This document shows, piece after piece, positions 10,561 to 22,809 of a DNA stretch of 64,000 nt. The translations under genes were made by a program, and so were the position numbers. The first letter of the stretch is position 1. Each line of letters begins with the position of its first letter. The DNA comes from Ornithodoros turicata (Eukaryota; Arthropoda; Arachnida; Ixodida; Argasidae): positions 62,001-126,000 of the forward strand of contig NW_026999349.1 of assembly GCF_037126465.1 (NCBI RefSeq), read 5' to 3'. The notes below the pieces were generated by a model, which did no database searches, had not been told where the DNA came from, and was given only the letters and a program-made list of their open reading frames with translations.

Positions 10561-11834
10561 TTGTTTGTCGTATTTTTCTGTCGTTTTTTTCGACTGGGTT
10601 GCAAAGCCAGTCCAGTGTATAAGGGGGGGAAAATAGCAAGAGCTCTTTGGCTGCACGTATAGCATATGTTTGTAAGTCAAACGTCGCCATGCCAGTACTG
10701 GACAACTGTTTCGGCCTTGTTGGGCCATCATCAGCCGCACGCAGGCAGGCAACGTTTGAGCGAACGGCGTCAAAAGGTGACGTGGCACGTGATGCCTTCC
10801 GTCAGGGTGTCTAAGACACCTCTGAAAGCCCAGTGTAAAGCCAGTCCAGTGTATAAGGAGGGAAAAATAGCAAGAGCTCTTTGGCTGCACGTATTGCATA
10901 TGTTTGTAAGGCAAACGTCGCCATGCCAGTACTGGACAACTGTTTCGGCCTTGTTGGGCCATCATCAGCAGTACGCAGGCAACGTTTGAGCGGACGGTGT
11001 CAAAAGGTCACGTGGCATGTGATGCCTCCCGTCAGGGTGTCTAAGGCACCTCTGAAAGCCCAGTCTAAAGCCGGTCCAGTGCATAAGGAGGGAAAAATAG
11101 CAAGAGCTTTTTGGCTGCAAGTATAGCATATGTTTGTAAGTCAAACGTCGCCATGCCAGCACTGGGCAGCTCTTTCGGCCTTGTTGGGCCATCATCAGCA
11201 GTACGCAGGCAACGTTTGAGCGGACGGCGTCAGAAGGTCACGTGGCAAGTGATGCCTCCCGTCAGGGTGTCTAAGGCACCTCTGAAAGCCCAGTGTAAAG
11301 CCAGTCCAGTGCATAAGGAGGGAAAATAGCAAGAGCTCTTTGGCTGCACGTATCGCATATGTTTGTAAGTCAAACGTCGCCATGCCAATACTGGACAGCT
11401 GTCTCGGCCTTGTTGGGCCATCATCAGCAGTACGCAGGCAACGTTTGAGCGGACGGCGTCAGAAGGTCACGTGGCACGTGATGCCTCCCGTCAGGGTGTC
11501 TAAGACACATCTGAAAGCCCAGTGTAAAGCCAGTCCAGTGTATAAGGAGGAAAATAGCAAGAGCTCTTTGGCTGCACGTATAGCATATGTTTGTAAGTCA
11601 AACGTCGCCATGCCAATAAAGAAACAGCTGTTTCGGCCTTGTTGAGCCATCATCAGCAGTACGCAGGAAGGCAACGTTTGAGCGGACGGCGTCAGAAGGT
11701 CACGTGGCACGTGATGCCTCCCGTCAGTTTGTCCTACGACACCTCTGAAAGCCCAGTGCAAAGCCAGTCCAGTGTATAAGCGGGAAAAAAATAGCAAGAG
11801 CTCTTTGGCTGCACGTATTGCATATGTTTGTAAG

Positions 11835-11913
11835 TCAAACGTCGCCATGCCAGTACTGGACAGCTGTTTCGGCCTTGTTGGGCCATCATCAGCAGTACGC
11901 AGGCAACGTTTGA
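11835..11913 (-). ncRNA. Hammerhead-ribozyme-like motif, perfect copy
   Basis: All stems, CUGAUGA, GAAA and GUC conserved as at 4328-4406. Confidence 0.7.
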
Positions 11914-12298
11914 GCGGACGGCGTTAGAAGTTCACGTGGCACGTGATGCCTCCCGTCAGGGTGTCTAAGACACCTCTGAAAGCCCAGTGTAAAGCCAGTC
12001 CAGTGTATAAGGAGGGAAAAATAGCAAGAGCTCTTTGGCTGCACGTATTGCATATGTTTGTAAGTCAAACGTCGCCATGCCAGTACTGGACAACTGTTTC
12101 GGCCTTGTTGGGCCATCATCAGCCGCACGCAGGCAGGCAACGTTTGAGCGGACGGCGTCAAAAGTTCACGTGGCACGTGATGCCTCCCGTCAGGGTGTCT
12201 AAGACACCTCTGAAAGCCCAGTGTAAAGCCAGTCCAGTGTATAAGGAGGGAAAAATAGCAAGAGCTCTTTGGCTGCACGTATTGCATATGTTTGTAAG

Positions 12299-12377
12299 TC
12301 AAACGTCGCCATGCCAGTACTGGACAGCTGTTTCGGCCTTGTTGGGCCATCATCAGCAGTACGCAGGCAACGTTTGA
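12299..12377 (-). ncRNA. Hammerhead-ribozyme-like motif, perfect copy
   Basis: Identical in every paired and core position to the consensus copy; belongs to the recently amplified dimers. Confidence 0.7.
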
Positions 12378-12527
12378 GCGGACGGCGTCAAAAGGTCACG
12401 TGGCACGTGATGCCTCCCGTCAGGGTGTCTAAGACACCTCGAAAGCCCAGTGTAAAGCCAGTCCAGTGTATAAGGAGGGAAAAATAGCAAGAGCTCTTTG
12501 GCTGCACGTATTGCATATGTTTGTAAG

Positions 12528-12610
12528 TCAAACGTCGCCATGCCAGTACTGGACAACTGTTTCGGCCTTGTTGGGCCATCATCAGCCGCACGCAGGCAGG
12601 CAACGTTTGA
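12528..12610 (-). ncRNA. Hammerhead-like motif, second subtype (longer stem I loop)
   Basis: Representative of the alternating monomer type. Inner stem I reads GUGCGG against CAGUAC, with one mismatch and one wobble, and the internal loop is 4 nt longer. Stem III is built on AGUU instead of AGCU, so its closing pairs are kept. CUGAUGA, stem II, GAAA and GUC are intact. Confidence 0.6.
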
Positions 12611-12761
12611 GCGGACGGCGTCAAAAGTTCACGTGGCACGTGATGCCTCCCGTCAGGGTGTCTAAGACACCTCTGAAAGCCCAGTGTAAAGCCAGTCCAG
12701 TGTATAAGGAGGGAAAAATAGCAAGAGCTCTTTGGCTGCACGTATTGCATATGTTTGTAAG

Positions 12762-12840
12762 TCAAACGTCGCCATGCCAGTACTGGACAGCTGTTTCGGC
12801 CTTGTTGGGCCATCATCAGCAGTACGCAGGCAACGTTTGA
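12762..12840 (-). ncRNA. Hammerhead-ribozyme-like motif, perfect copy
   Basis: Consensus copy; predicted cleavage falls between plus-strand positions 12785 and 12786. Confidence 0.7.
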
Positions 12841-12990
12841 GCGGACGGCGTCAAAAGGTCACGTGGCACGTGATGCCTCCCGTCAGGGTGTCTAAGACAC
12901 CTCGAAAGCCCAGTGTAAAGCCAGTCCAGTGTATAAGGAGGGAAAAATAGCAAGAGCTCTTTGGCTGCACGTATTGCATATGTTTGTAAG

Positions 12991-13069
12991 TCAAACGTCG
13001 CCATGCCAGTACTGGACAGCTGTTTCGGCCTTGTTGGGCCATCATCAGCAGTACGCAGGCAACGTTTGA
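12991..13069 (-). ncRNA. Hammerhead-ribozyme-like motif, perfect copy
   Basis: Consensus copy, the last intact motif before the palindromic element. The next monomer (from about 13223) carries GCC in place of GUC and a changed stem III. Confidence 0.7.
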
Positions 13070-13338
13070 GCGGACGGCGTCAGAAGGTCACGGGGCACGT
13101 GATGCCTCCCATCAGGGTGTCTAAGACACCTCTGAAAGCCCAGTGTAAAGCCAGTCCAGTGTATAAGGAGGGAAAAATAGCAAGAGCTTTTTGGCTGCAA
13201 GTATAGCATATGTTTGTAAGTCAAACGTCGCCATGCCAGTACTGGGCAGCTCTTTCGGCCTTGTTGGGCCATCGTCAGTAGTACGCAGGCAGGCAACGTT
13301 TCAGCGGACGGCGTCAGAAGGTCACGTAAGTAGTTTTG

Positions 13339-13514
13339 GATCAGCTCAAGTATCCGGAAACTCACACAGTCATCTGGACGCGATTAATTAGCAATTAGAG
13401 CAATTTGGGACCCCCCACAGTAATTAGGATCATTCAGGAAGTCATTACACTAATTGGGGAGCATCTAAGACGTGTCGAGACCACTGTGTGAGTTTCCGGC
13501 TACTTGAGCTGATC
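13339..13514. repeat. Nested terminal hairpin, left end of element 1
   Basis: Small palindrome inside the large one: gatcagctcaagta, ccggaaactcacacag at the left reappears reverse-complemented at about 13475-13514. Arms are near 40 bp around a ~95-bp AT-rich centre. Confidence 0.85.
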
Positions 13515-13701
13515 AAAAATTAAAAATAGGTAGAAAATAAAATAGATAGAGATAGAGTGGAGAGAAGGAGTTTAGTTGAAGATCAACGACGCCATCTTGA
13601 AGAAAGCGGTACGGAACGCCCGCTGACCATCGCCGGGCGATGGAGCACAGAGGCAGGCTGCAAAGCACCTTGCACTTCCGGACATCCTGTGACGTCGGCT
13701 G

Positions 13702-14510
13702 TGACGTCATCATGACATATCTGGGCAGGTTAGGACAGCTCTGGACATGCGAGGAGAAAAACACTCATAATACAGAGGCTTGGAAAGCAAGAGTATGCTA
13801 ACCATCACTAGCTAACAACAAAACGAATTAGTTACACAACAAATGAGTCCACCACAAAAGGAGCGCAGAACGATGCGACTGCTCCATCCAACAGCCAGGC
13901 AGAGAACTGACTCGCAATGGTTTTTTCTCCTGTATAAAGTCCCGCAGCTGCACACCTAGCGGTTACTTTCTCAACAAATCTCATGACAAAATTATTACGA
14001 ACCACGCCAGCGGTACTCTCGTTTCCAAGGCAGATGAAGATAGAAAATGGCGGGAATGCCAGGACAACAGCAACCAGCACCCGACGTGCACGGGCATGAA
14101 AGTCGCAAACAACGCGGGGTCAAAGTTGGCGAAAGAATTAGTTACACGACAAATCAACCCACCACAACAGGAGCGCAGACCGATGCGACTGTTCCATCCG
14201 ACAGCCAGGCAGAAACTGAGCGAGCGCGGGGACTGCGGAGCAACTGAGCGCACGTCTGCTCTCCGCGACATCCAGCGAGCAACTGACTGGGGCGCCGTGC
14301 TGTGGCCGCTACGCATGCGCGCGCTCTTAGCGCCCTCTGTGGCGACCACCTGCGAGAGGCTAAGAGAGAAGGTCATTCCTGTGCCCTCTTCTTGCGTTGC
14401 TCGTTGGTCGTGACGTCATCCCATTGTCCCAAGGCTACACCGTTTTTTTTTTTCACAGGTCGACACAACTGGACAAGATCAATCTGCAATGAAGCCATGG
14501 CATGACGTCA
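13702..14510. promoter_or_regulatory. CRE-like TGACGTCA palindromes in the arm
   Basis: Perfect TGACGTCA octamers at 13702-13709, 14411-14418 and 14503-14510, with mirror copies in the right arm (near 21801, 21893 and 22612). The same octamer recurs in element 2 at 51143, 51227 and 51353. They match the CREB/ATF binding consensus; a role in transcription or transposition is inference. Confidence 0.35.
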
Positions 14511-17137
14511 CTGTGCACCTGCGTGGCTCAAGGACGTGTACGCTCTAGACAGGGGACCTATTATTTATTGAATTATCCCAAGATTATTTCCTTTATTCTT
14601 CTATAACGATTGCATAGAAAACTGTTGCGAATTCCAAAGTCTTACTAAATGAGACTTGCAAAAGAACAAAATATCCTAACTCCATCAATGGCTAATAAGA
14701 GGACTAGGCACTCAACAAATCAACACAGAGTACAGGTAACAAGGAGCACAGAACGATGCGTCTACTCCATCCGACAGCCAGCCACAGAACTGAATCGTAA
14801 TGCTTTTTCTCCTCTATAAAGTCATGCATCTGTCCCTCTTGCGGTTGATTTCTGAACTAATTTAATCACAAAATTATTAAGAATAGCACTATTCACCATT
14901 CAAGACAAGAATGTTCCTTGTCAAAAAAGAAAAAATACAAAGCGTCAACAAAGGAAGGCATGCATGTCAGGACACATCAGGACAAATCGCCCGACTGGTG
15001 GGCAACAGAGGAAAACAAACACAGAGACAATTGAACAGAGTGAAAAGACACTCACCATCATTGGCCATGTACACTACATTCCCTCACTGTAAATCCGCTC
15101 GTCACAAAATCCACCTGCATCGTGCTACGCTACTACGTTCAGTACTACTACGCTTAACCATAATTTAGGATTATTATGCATGCAAATGATTATTGCATTG
15201 CAGTTTAGAAAAATTACTACAAAACTATAATTTTAGGAGGCTATTAAAATTCTACTTTCTGTGGAAACTATAATTGCCCTATTACTTGGATCGCTATTAA
15301 TGAAGCGCTCCAATTTTTTCTCTCTTCCCATTTCAGCCTTGTCATGCAGTGAAGCAGACTCACATCCAAAATAATTAATTTACACTGAGGGTGCCGTGCT
15401 TCAGGAATTCCTACCCTGCGCTCAGATGCAAATAAACTAAGAAAAAGACACCAATTTCTGCTATCAGATAATTCTAGCTTAATGCTACATACACAGCCGC
15501 ATTGTCGCAAACAAAGCACAGGACAAGGGCACACAAATTCCTTTAAACGAGAAGGGAAAAGGCTTAAGACCTCAGGAATAATAGCAGAGTCACCGGTCAT
15601 CGCTACGCGGCTAACACAAGATAACAACAAGGTAATAGCGGCGGGTAAAACTGCAACACTGCTAAACAAGTTCAGACATGCCATGATGATGTCACAAATC
15701 AATTAAGAAAGCACGCACACTCAGACAGCAGCTCAGGAATGCACAAGGAGACGTGCATTATAGGAATTTCTCCTCAACGCTCACATACCAGCATTTCTGC
15801 ACAAATACTTATAACTGCATGCAGCTTACTCCATCAACATATCAAGCAAAGTGAATACTGACACTCAACAACATATAACAAACACAAACAAATTCCATTC
15901 TCATGAACTCCCCTCTGCCGAGCGGTATTCTCCTGCTCTACCTGGATGCTGACTTTTTAGCCTCACCTACATTCTGAGTAAAAGCAGTTAAAGAAGAAAA
16001 GAACCGCGAAAAATTACATGGCATTTGTGCCCCACTAGCTGTAACTGCAAGAAACCGTAGCGCTCGCTATTAAACTGAGAAAAAGACACCCATTTCTGCC
16101 ACCTGATAATCCTTGCATAATGCCACATACACTGTCGCATTGCCCTTGCATAAAGGAAGCACAGGACAGGGATACACAAATTTCCTTAAGTGAGTAGCGA
16201 AAAGGCTTAAGTCGAACCGCTCAGGAATAATCGGAGAATCACCTCTTATCGCTATACGCGGCTAGCACAACATGACAGCAACAAGATATTAGCAGATGGT
16301 AAAATTTGCAAGACACTACTGAACAAGTCCAGACATGCGATATCGCATACAAAATACTGCTCATCGGGGAAAAGGCCTAACCCTGCGACAGAAAATTATA
16401 GAGCATACACAAGTTCATTTTTCTATTTCGCGTAAACTAAACGCGGTCTGCTTGGAAAACGACGCACAAATTTTCTTAGGGAGCAGAGAAATATAGGAAT
16501 TTCTACTCCGTGCTCAGATACCAGCATTTCTGCTCAAAAACCCATGACTGCAAAATTAAGCACTGCTTACTTCATCAAGATATCGAACACCCAACAAAAT
16601 CAAACAAACAATCAACCCCACTTCCATTGATAGAACACTATTCAGCTTTTACCAGGAGGTTTTCTTGTGCGCAAAAGCGGAGAAAATAAGAAAAGAGCAG
16701 CGAAAAATTACACGCACTTTCGTTCGCATAGCTATAAGAGAAAAAATAAAATAACGAAGCACACGCTAATAAACTGTGACAAAGACACCCATTTCTGCTA
16801 TTAGATAATTATTGCATAATGCTAAATACTCATTTGCATTGTCCCTGCGTGAAGAAAGCACAGAAAAAGGACACACAGCGAGCAGGGAAATTCACTTCTA
16901 CTCGGACAGCTCAATACCATAAAGTCTGAATTTTTGCAAGGAAAACAAAGCTTGAACAGCGCTACGAACGTGACAGATACATACTAACAAGAGGACCGGC
17001 GTCGGGCACTCATAAAATACTCTGCCCAAAACAAAGGCTTCACCAGGTTCGCGAGGCAATTCCATTAAAAACGCTCGTCTTATCCTACACATAGCAATGC
17101 AAATGCGACTATCCTTATTTTTTAAACCACTATTCCA

Positions 17138-17787
17138 ACTATGCGCTCACTCGTGGAATCGCTCGCGTCGCCCGTCCAAACCGCGAGGCCCGCGTTGCGC
17201 TCGCACAGGGAATCGCTCCCGTCGCGAGTCCAAACCGCGCGAACGGACCCGCGCGCGGCTCGCGTGGGGCGCGGTTCGGGCGCACTGTTTTATCACTTAA
17301 ACAGCAACAGAGCTGACATTGTAGTACCCTCGCGATAAATCTTTTATTCCAGCGCCAGCAGAATGTATTCAGAAAAGGCTTCGTGTGTGTAAGGTCAGCC
17401 CAAGGCGTGTTGATGGGAGCGCACTGCTCTTTTGGGTACCCAAACGTGCAGCCAGCGATGGTGGAATGATTATTTTATTTTATTTTATTTTGAGCCATTA
17501 TCGGCTCACCTATTTAGTGAAGGCCTATGAAAACATGTTAAGTGGTTTGGTTTAAAAACGTTCGCATACATGTGTGTGCCTCCTTTTGACGATGGTAGGA
17601 TAATTATTGACCTGAGGAATAATATGGATTTATGTGGTTGTGAAAATAGACTTTGTGTTTGTGAGTGTGCAAATGTGAGTGTGTGCGCGCGCCGGGGCTT
17701 TTCTGAACCAGGGACCCCACTTGACAAGTAAGTGCTATCTGTTTGCCTTTTCGTGTGACACGAGTGATACATTTATGTACAATTGCG
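17138..17787. other. Spacer of palindromic element 1, with CpG-rich block
   Basis: From 17141 to about 17285 the sequence is strongly CpG-rich, unlike anything around it, and contains a diverged direct repeat (ggaatcgctc and gtccaaaccgcg each occur twice). The rest (about 17289-17787) is homologous to the inner arm of element 2, including the stretch ggaccccactt, and continues into the right arm. So the left counterpart of this module was lost or replaced. Confidence 0.6.
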
Positions 17788-19849
17788 TGAAATAGTGGTT
17801 TAAAAAATAAGGATAGTCGCGTTTGCATTGCTATCTGCAGGATAGGACGAGCATTTTTAATGGAATTGCCTCGCGAACCTGCTGAAGTCTTTGGTTTGGG
17901 CAGGGTATTTTATGAGTGCCCGACGCCGGTCCTCTTGTTAGTATGTATCTGTCACGTTCGTAGCGCTGTTCAAGCTTTGTTTTCTTTGCAAAAATTCAGA
18001 CTTTATGGTATTAAGCTGTCCGAGTAGAAGTGAATTTCCCTGCTCGCTTAAGATAAATTGTGTGTTCTTTTTCTGTGCTTTCTTCACGCAGGGACAATGC
18101 AAATGAGTATTTAGCATTATGCAATAATTATCTGATAGCAGAAATGGGTGTCTTTGTCGCAGTTTATTAGCGTGTGCCTCGTTATTTTATTTTTCTCTTA
18201 TAGCTATGCGAACGAAAGTGCGTGTAATTTTTCGCTGCTCTTTTCTTATTTTCTCCGCTTTTACACAGAAGAAAACCTCCTGGTAAAAGCTGAATAGTGC
18301 TGAATAGTGTGAATAGAAAGCTTCTATCAATGGAAGTGGGGTTGGTTGTTTGTTTGATTTTGTTGGGTGTTCGATATCTTGATGAAGTAAGCAGTGCTTA
18401 ATTTTGCAGTCATGGGTTTTTGAGCAGAAATTCTGGTATCTGAGCACGGAGTAGAAATTCCTATGTTTCTCTGCTCCCTAAGAAAATATGTGCGTCATTT
18501 TCCAAGCAGACCGCGTTTAGTTTACGCGAAAGCGAAATAGAAAAATGAACTTGTGTCTGCTCTATGCTTTTCTGTCGCAGGCTTAGGCCGTTTCCCCGAT
18601 GAGCAGAATTTTGTATGCGATGTCGCATGTCTGCACTTGTTCAGTAGTGTCTTGCAAATTTTACCCTTCACTAATATCTTGTTGCTGTCATGTTGTGCTA
18701 GCGATAGTGCTGCTATAGCGATAAGCGGTGATTCTCCGATTATTCCTGAGCGGTTCGACTTAAGCCTTTTCGCTGCTCACTTAAGGAAATTTGTGTATCC
18801 CTGTCCTGTGCTTCTTTTACGCAAGGGCAATGCGACAGTGTATGTGGCATTATGCAAGGATTATCAGGTGGCAGAAATGGGTGTCTTTTTCTCAGTTTAA
18901 TAGCGAGCGCTACAGTTTTTTGCAGTTACAGCTAGTGGGGCACAAATGCCGTGTAATTTTTCGCGGTTCTTTTGTTCTTTCACTGCTTTTACTCAGAATG
19001 TAGGTGAGGCTAAAAAGTCAGCATCCAGGTAGAGCAGGAGAATACCGCTCGGCAGAGGGGAGTTTATGAGAATGGAATTTGTTTGTGTTTGTTATATGTT
19101 GTTGAGTGTCAGTATTCACTTTGCTTGATATGTTGATGGAGTAAGCTGCATGCAGTTATAAGTATTTGTGCAGAAATGCTGGTATGTGAGCGTGGAGGAG
19201 AAATTCCTATAATGCAAGTCTCCTTGTGCATTCCTGAGCTGCTGTCTGAGTGTGCGTGCTTTCTTTATTGATTTGTGACGTCATCATTGCATGTCTGAAC
19301 TTGTTTAGCAGTGTTGCAGTTTTACCCGCCGCTATTACCTTGTTGTTATCTTGTGTTAGCCGCGTAGCGATGACCAGTGACTCTACTATTATTCCTGAGG
19401 TCTTAAGCCTTTTCCCTTCTCGCTTAAAGGAATTTGTGTGCCCTTGTCCTGTGCTTTCTTTGCGACAATGCGGCTGTGTATGTAGCATTAAGCTAGAATT
19501 ATCTGATAGCAGAAATGGGTGTCTTTTTCTTAGTTTATTTGCATCTGAGCGCAGGTTAGGAATTCCTGAAGCACGGCACCCTCAGTGTAAATTAATTATT
19601 TTGGATGTGAGTCTGCTTCACTGCATGACAAGGCTGAAATGGGAAGAGAGAAAAAAATAGAGCGCTTCATTGGTAGCATACAAGTAATAGGGCAATTATA
19701 TATTCCACAGAAAGTAGAATTTTAATAGGCTCCTAAAATTATAGTTTTGTAGTAGTTTTTCTAAACTGCAATGCAATAATCATTTGCATGCATAATAATC
19801 CTAAATTATAGTTGAGCGTAGTACTGACTTTTTGTGATAGTCTTTCTAA

Positions 19850-21190
19850 ACTGCAATGCAATAATCATTAATATAGTATAGGAATGCAATCATGTTCCCG
19901 TAAAGGCGTTCTGTCCAGTCCTCTGTAGAGCGCGAATAGAACTTTGTCCCCCGGCGTTCGCGCCTTTTCGCTCGCAGCTGTAGCCTCAGACAACGAACGT
20001 ATAACCATAGAAAGGGTCATGTATTACATAAGCCTGGTGATGATGTTCAGTGGACTCACTTATTATTTTAAAAGAGCAGTGATAGTTTACTGGTGATGTG
20101 ATTCTAATGACCATGATGAGCCTTTGGGGTGAAAATCGTTAATATGACCTGCGCTTTTTTGTTGAATTTTAATGTAAGAATGAATATCATTAAAAGTAGG
20201 ACAAAGGAAATACTCTTGCGATTCAATAAATAATAGGAGTCTTTGTCTTTGCCGCTGTCTTCTTCAGACAGGATGTGATGACGTCACGCAGTCTGTAGCA
20301 ATGTATAGACCGTTACTGGAAAAAAGTGTAGCAATAGAAAAATGGTGTGTATTGTCATGGACGGATTTATGATGAGCACTGTTTTTGAATAAGAGGAGTG
20401 CGTGTGCTTAGAAGTAGTTTCATGTTGGTTTTCTGCTTTGTTCAAGTGTTTCTTTTTGCTTTTTCCCCCTTGTTCTCTGACAAACATGTGCTGACATGCC
20501 CAGACCTGTTCTGACATGCTTTCCTTCTACATGTAGTTTTTTCTTTCTGAAAATAAACATTCTTCACAATGTCGATAGTGCTGCCCTGAATGGGAGTAGA
20601 GCTATTCTTAATAATTTTGCGATGCATTTAGTTCAGAGAGTAACCGCAAGGGGGACAGGTGCATGGCCTGATTCAGGTGAGGAACAAAGCATCATTATCC
20701 AGTTAGCTGCCTGGCTCTCGTAAAGGATGGACATGTCTTGCTGAACCATTATTTTGTTTTTGCCTGTACAGTAAGACTTTGGGAATGAAATGCTTAATTC
20801 CTACAATCTCCTCTCATGTATGGTGTCTTTCTGCAATAGTTTCCTATGCAATCATTATAGTAGAATAAAGGAAATAATCTCTGGATAGTGATCCAATAAA
20901 TAACAGGTCCCCTGTCTAGAGCGTAGGCGTCCTCGAGCCACGCACCTGCATGATGACGTCATACCGCGACACTATTGTTTCAGGTTGACCTTGTCCAGAG
21001 GAGCATTAGTAGAAAAAAACAGTGTAGCCTTGAGACAATAGGATGATGTCACGACCAATGAGAACGGCCTGCAGAGGGCGCAAGGATTCACTTCTCTCTT
21101 CGACACTGGCAGGTGTGGACACGTTAAATCTGCTCCTTGCCTTTGAGGGGGTGCGGATGTGTGGTTTGTCACTGGTGAATGGTGTTCGAC
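19850..21190. repeat. Extra module present only in the right arm
   Basis: Left-arm sequence around 15120 corresponds to two right-arm points (about 19845 and 21190) with ~1.3 kb between them. The extra segment is itself a diverged copy of the neighbouring module, including a TGACGTCA-type site and a variant of gacgtcacgaccaatga. Either the left arm lost a module or the right arm gained one. Confidence 0.7.
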
Positions 21191-22809
21191 GATGCAGGTG
21201 GATTTTGTGACGAGCGGATCTACAATGAGGGAATGTAGTGTACGTGGCCAATGATGGTGAGTGTCTTTTCACTCAGTTCAAGTGTCTCTGTGTTTGTTTT
21301 CCTCTGTTGCCCAGCAGTCAGATGATTTGTCCTGATGTGTCCTGACATGCATGCCTTCCTTTGTTGACGCTTTGTATTTTTTTTTTTGACAAGGAACATT
21401 CTTGTCCTGAATGGTGAATAGTGCTATTCTTAATAATTTTGTGATTAAATTAGTTCAGAAATCAACCGCAAGAGGGACAGATGCATGACTTTATAGAGGA
21501 GAAAAAGCATTACGATTCAGTTCCGTGGCTGGCTGTCGGATGGAGGAGACACATTGTTCTGCGCTCCTTGTTACCTGTACTCTGTGTTGATTTGTTGAGT
21601 GCCTAGTCCTCTTATTAGCCATTGATGGAGTTAGGATATTTTGTTCTTTTGCAAGTCTCATTTAGTAAGACTTTGTAATTCGCAATAGTTTCCTATGCAA
21701 TCGTTATAGAAGAATAAAGGAAATAATCTTGGGATAGTGATTCAATAAATAATAGGTCCCTGTCTAGAGCGTACGCGTCCTTGAGCCACGCAGGTGCAGG
21801 ATGACGTCATGCCATGGCTTTATTGCAGATTGACCTTGTCCAGTTGTGTCTACCGTGTGAAAAAAAAACGGTGTAGCCTTGGGACAATGGGATGACGTCA
21901 CGACCAATGAGCAACACAAGAAGAGGGCGCAGGAATGCTCTTCTCTCTTAGCCTCTCGCAGGTGGTCGCCGCAGAGGGCGCTAAGAGCGCGCACATGCGT
22001 AGCGGCCACAGCACGGCGCCCCAGTCAGTTGCTCGCTAGATGTCGCGGAGAGCAGACGTGCGCTCAGTTGCTCCGCAGTCCCCGTGCTCGCTCAGTTTCT
22101 GCCTGGCTGTTGGATGGAACAGTCGCATCGGTCTGCGCTCCTGTTGTAGTGGGTTGATTTGTTGTGTAACTAATTCTTTCGCCAACTTTGACCCCGCTTT
22201 GTTTACGATTTTCATGCCCGTGCACGTCGGGTGCTGGTGCTGTTTTTTGCTGTTGTCCTGGCATTCCCGCCATTTTCTATCTTCTTCTGCTTTGGAAACG
22301 AGAGTAGCGCTGGCATGATTCTTAATAATTTTGTCATGAGATTTGTTGAAAAAGTAACCACTAGGTGTGCAGCTGCGGGACTTTATACAGGAGAAAAAAC
22401 CATTGCGAGTCAGTTCTCTGCCTGGCTGTTGGATGGAGCAGTCGCATCGTTCTGCGCTCCTGTTGTGGTGGACTCATTTGTTGTGTAACTAATTATTTTT
22501 GTTGTTAGCTATTGATGGTTAGCATACTCTTGCTTTCCCAGCCTCTGTATTATGAGTGTTTTTCTCCTCGCATGTCCAGAGCTGTCCTAACCTGCCCAGA
22601 CATGTCATGATGACGTCACAGCTGACGTCACAGGATCTCCGGAAGGGCAACATGCTTTGCAGCCTGCCTCTGTGCTCCGTCGCCAGGCGTTGGTCAGCGG
22701 CCGTTCTGTACCGCGTTCTTCAAGATGGCGTCGTTGATCTTCAACTAAACTCCTTCTCTCCACTCTATCTCTATCTATTTATTTTATTTTCTACCTATTT
22801 TTATTTTTA

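Larger units (their letters stand above)
7268..10598. mobile_element. 3.3-kb TIR DNA transposon inserted in a satellite monomer
   Basis: The left end begins CCCGATCGAAAAACACGACA and the right end, reverse-complemented, begins CCCAGTCGAAAAAAACGACA; the inverted repeat is about 24 bp with three mismatches. The satellite reads gaaagcccctt up to 7267 and resumes ttgcaaagcc at 10599, so a TT dinucleotide is duplicated and one monomer is interrupted. Subterminal regions are packed with CGACAGA-type repeats: hairpins on the left, direct repeats on the right. The interior holds a candidate spliced gene (8686-10160) but no DDE transposase that I recognise. It may be a non-autonomous element carrying captured sequence. 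The superfamily is not assigned; the short TT duplication gives little guidance. Confidence 0.85.
10599..13328 (-). repeat. Satellite array 2: continuation of the ~232-bp hammerhead-like satellite
   Basis: About 11.8 monomers, the first being the right half of the monomer interrupted at 7267. From 11889 to 12816 the 463-464-bp dimer is repeated almost identically, which points to recent amplification. Several monomers keep all ribozyme-like segments; others are damaged (for example GAAAGAGCUGCCC variants near 11150 and 13240, and a rearranged stem I near 11610). The array stops within the sequence gtcacgt at the start of the palindromic element. Confidence 0.95.
13329..17137 (+). repeat. Left inverted arm of palindromic element 1
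   Basis: Reverse complement of most of 17788-22993. Matches include 13515-13830 with 22490-22810, 14030-14520 with 21790-22290, 15180-15760 with 19190-19740, and 16890-17137 with 17788-18045. Some sequence recurs within the arm in diverged form, for example the paired blocks with hydrophobic frames near 15268-15700 and 15988-16180. Confidence 0.85.

Noticed and set aside
2949..13365. Many long open frames of 60-190 codons on both strands across the satellite.
   Set aside because: They repeat with the 232-bp period, appear in several frames and strands at once, and carry no protein family motif. They are by-products of a repeat lacking stops.
17097..17338. Arginine-rich open frames at the centre of element 1 as a small basic protein.
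   Set aside because: The frames come from the CpG-rich repeat block and are open in two frames at once. No start context or homologue supports them.
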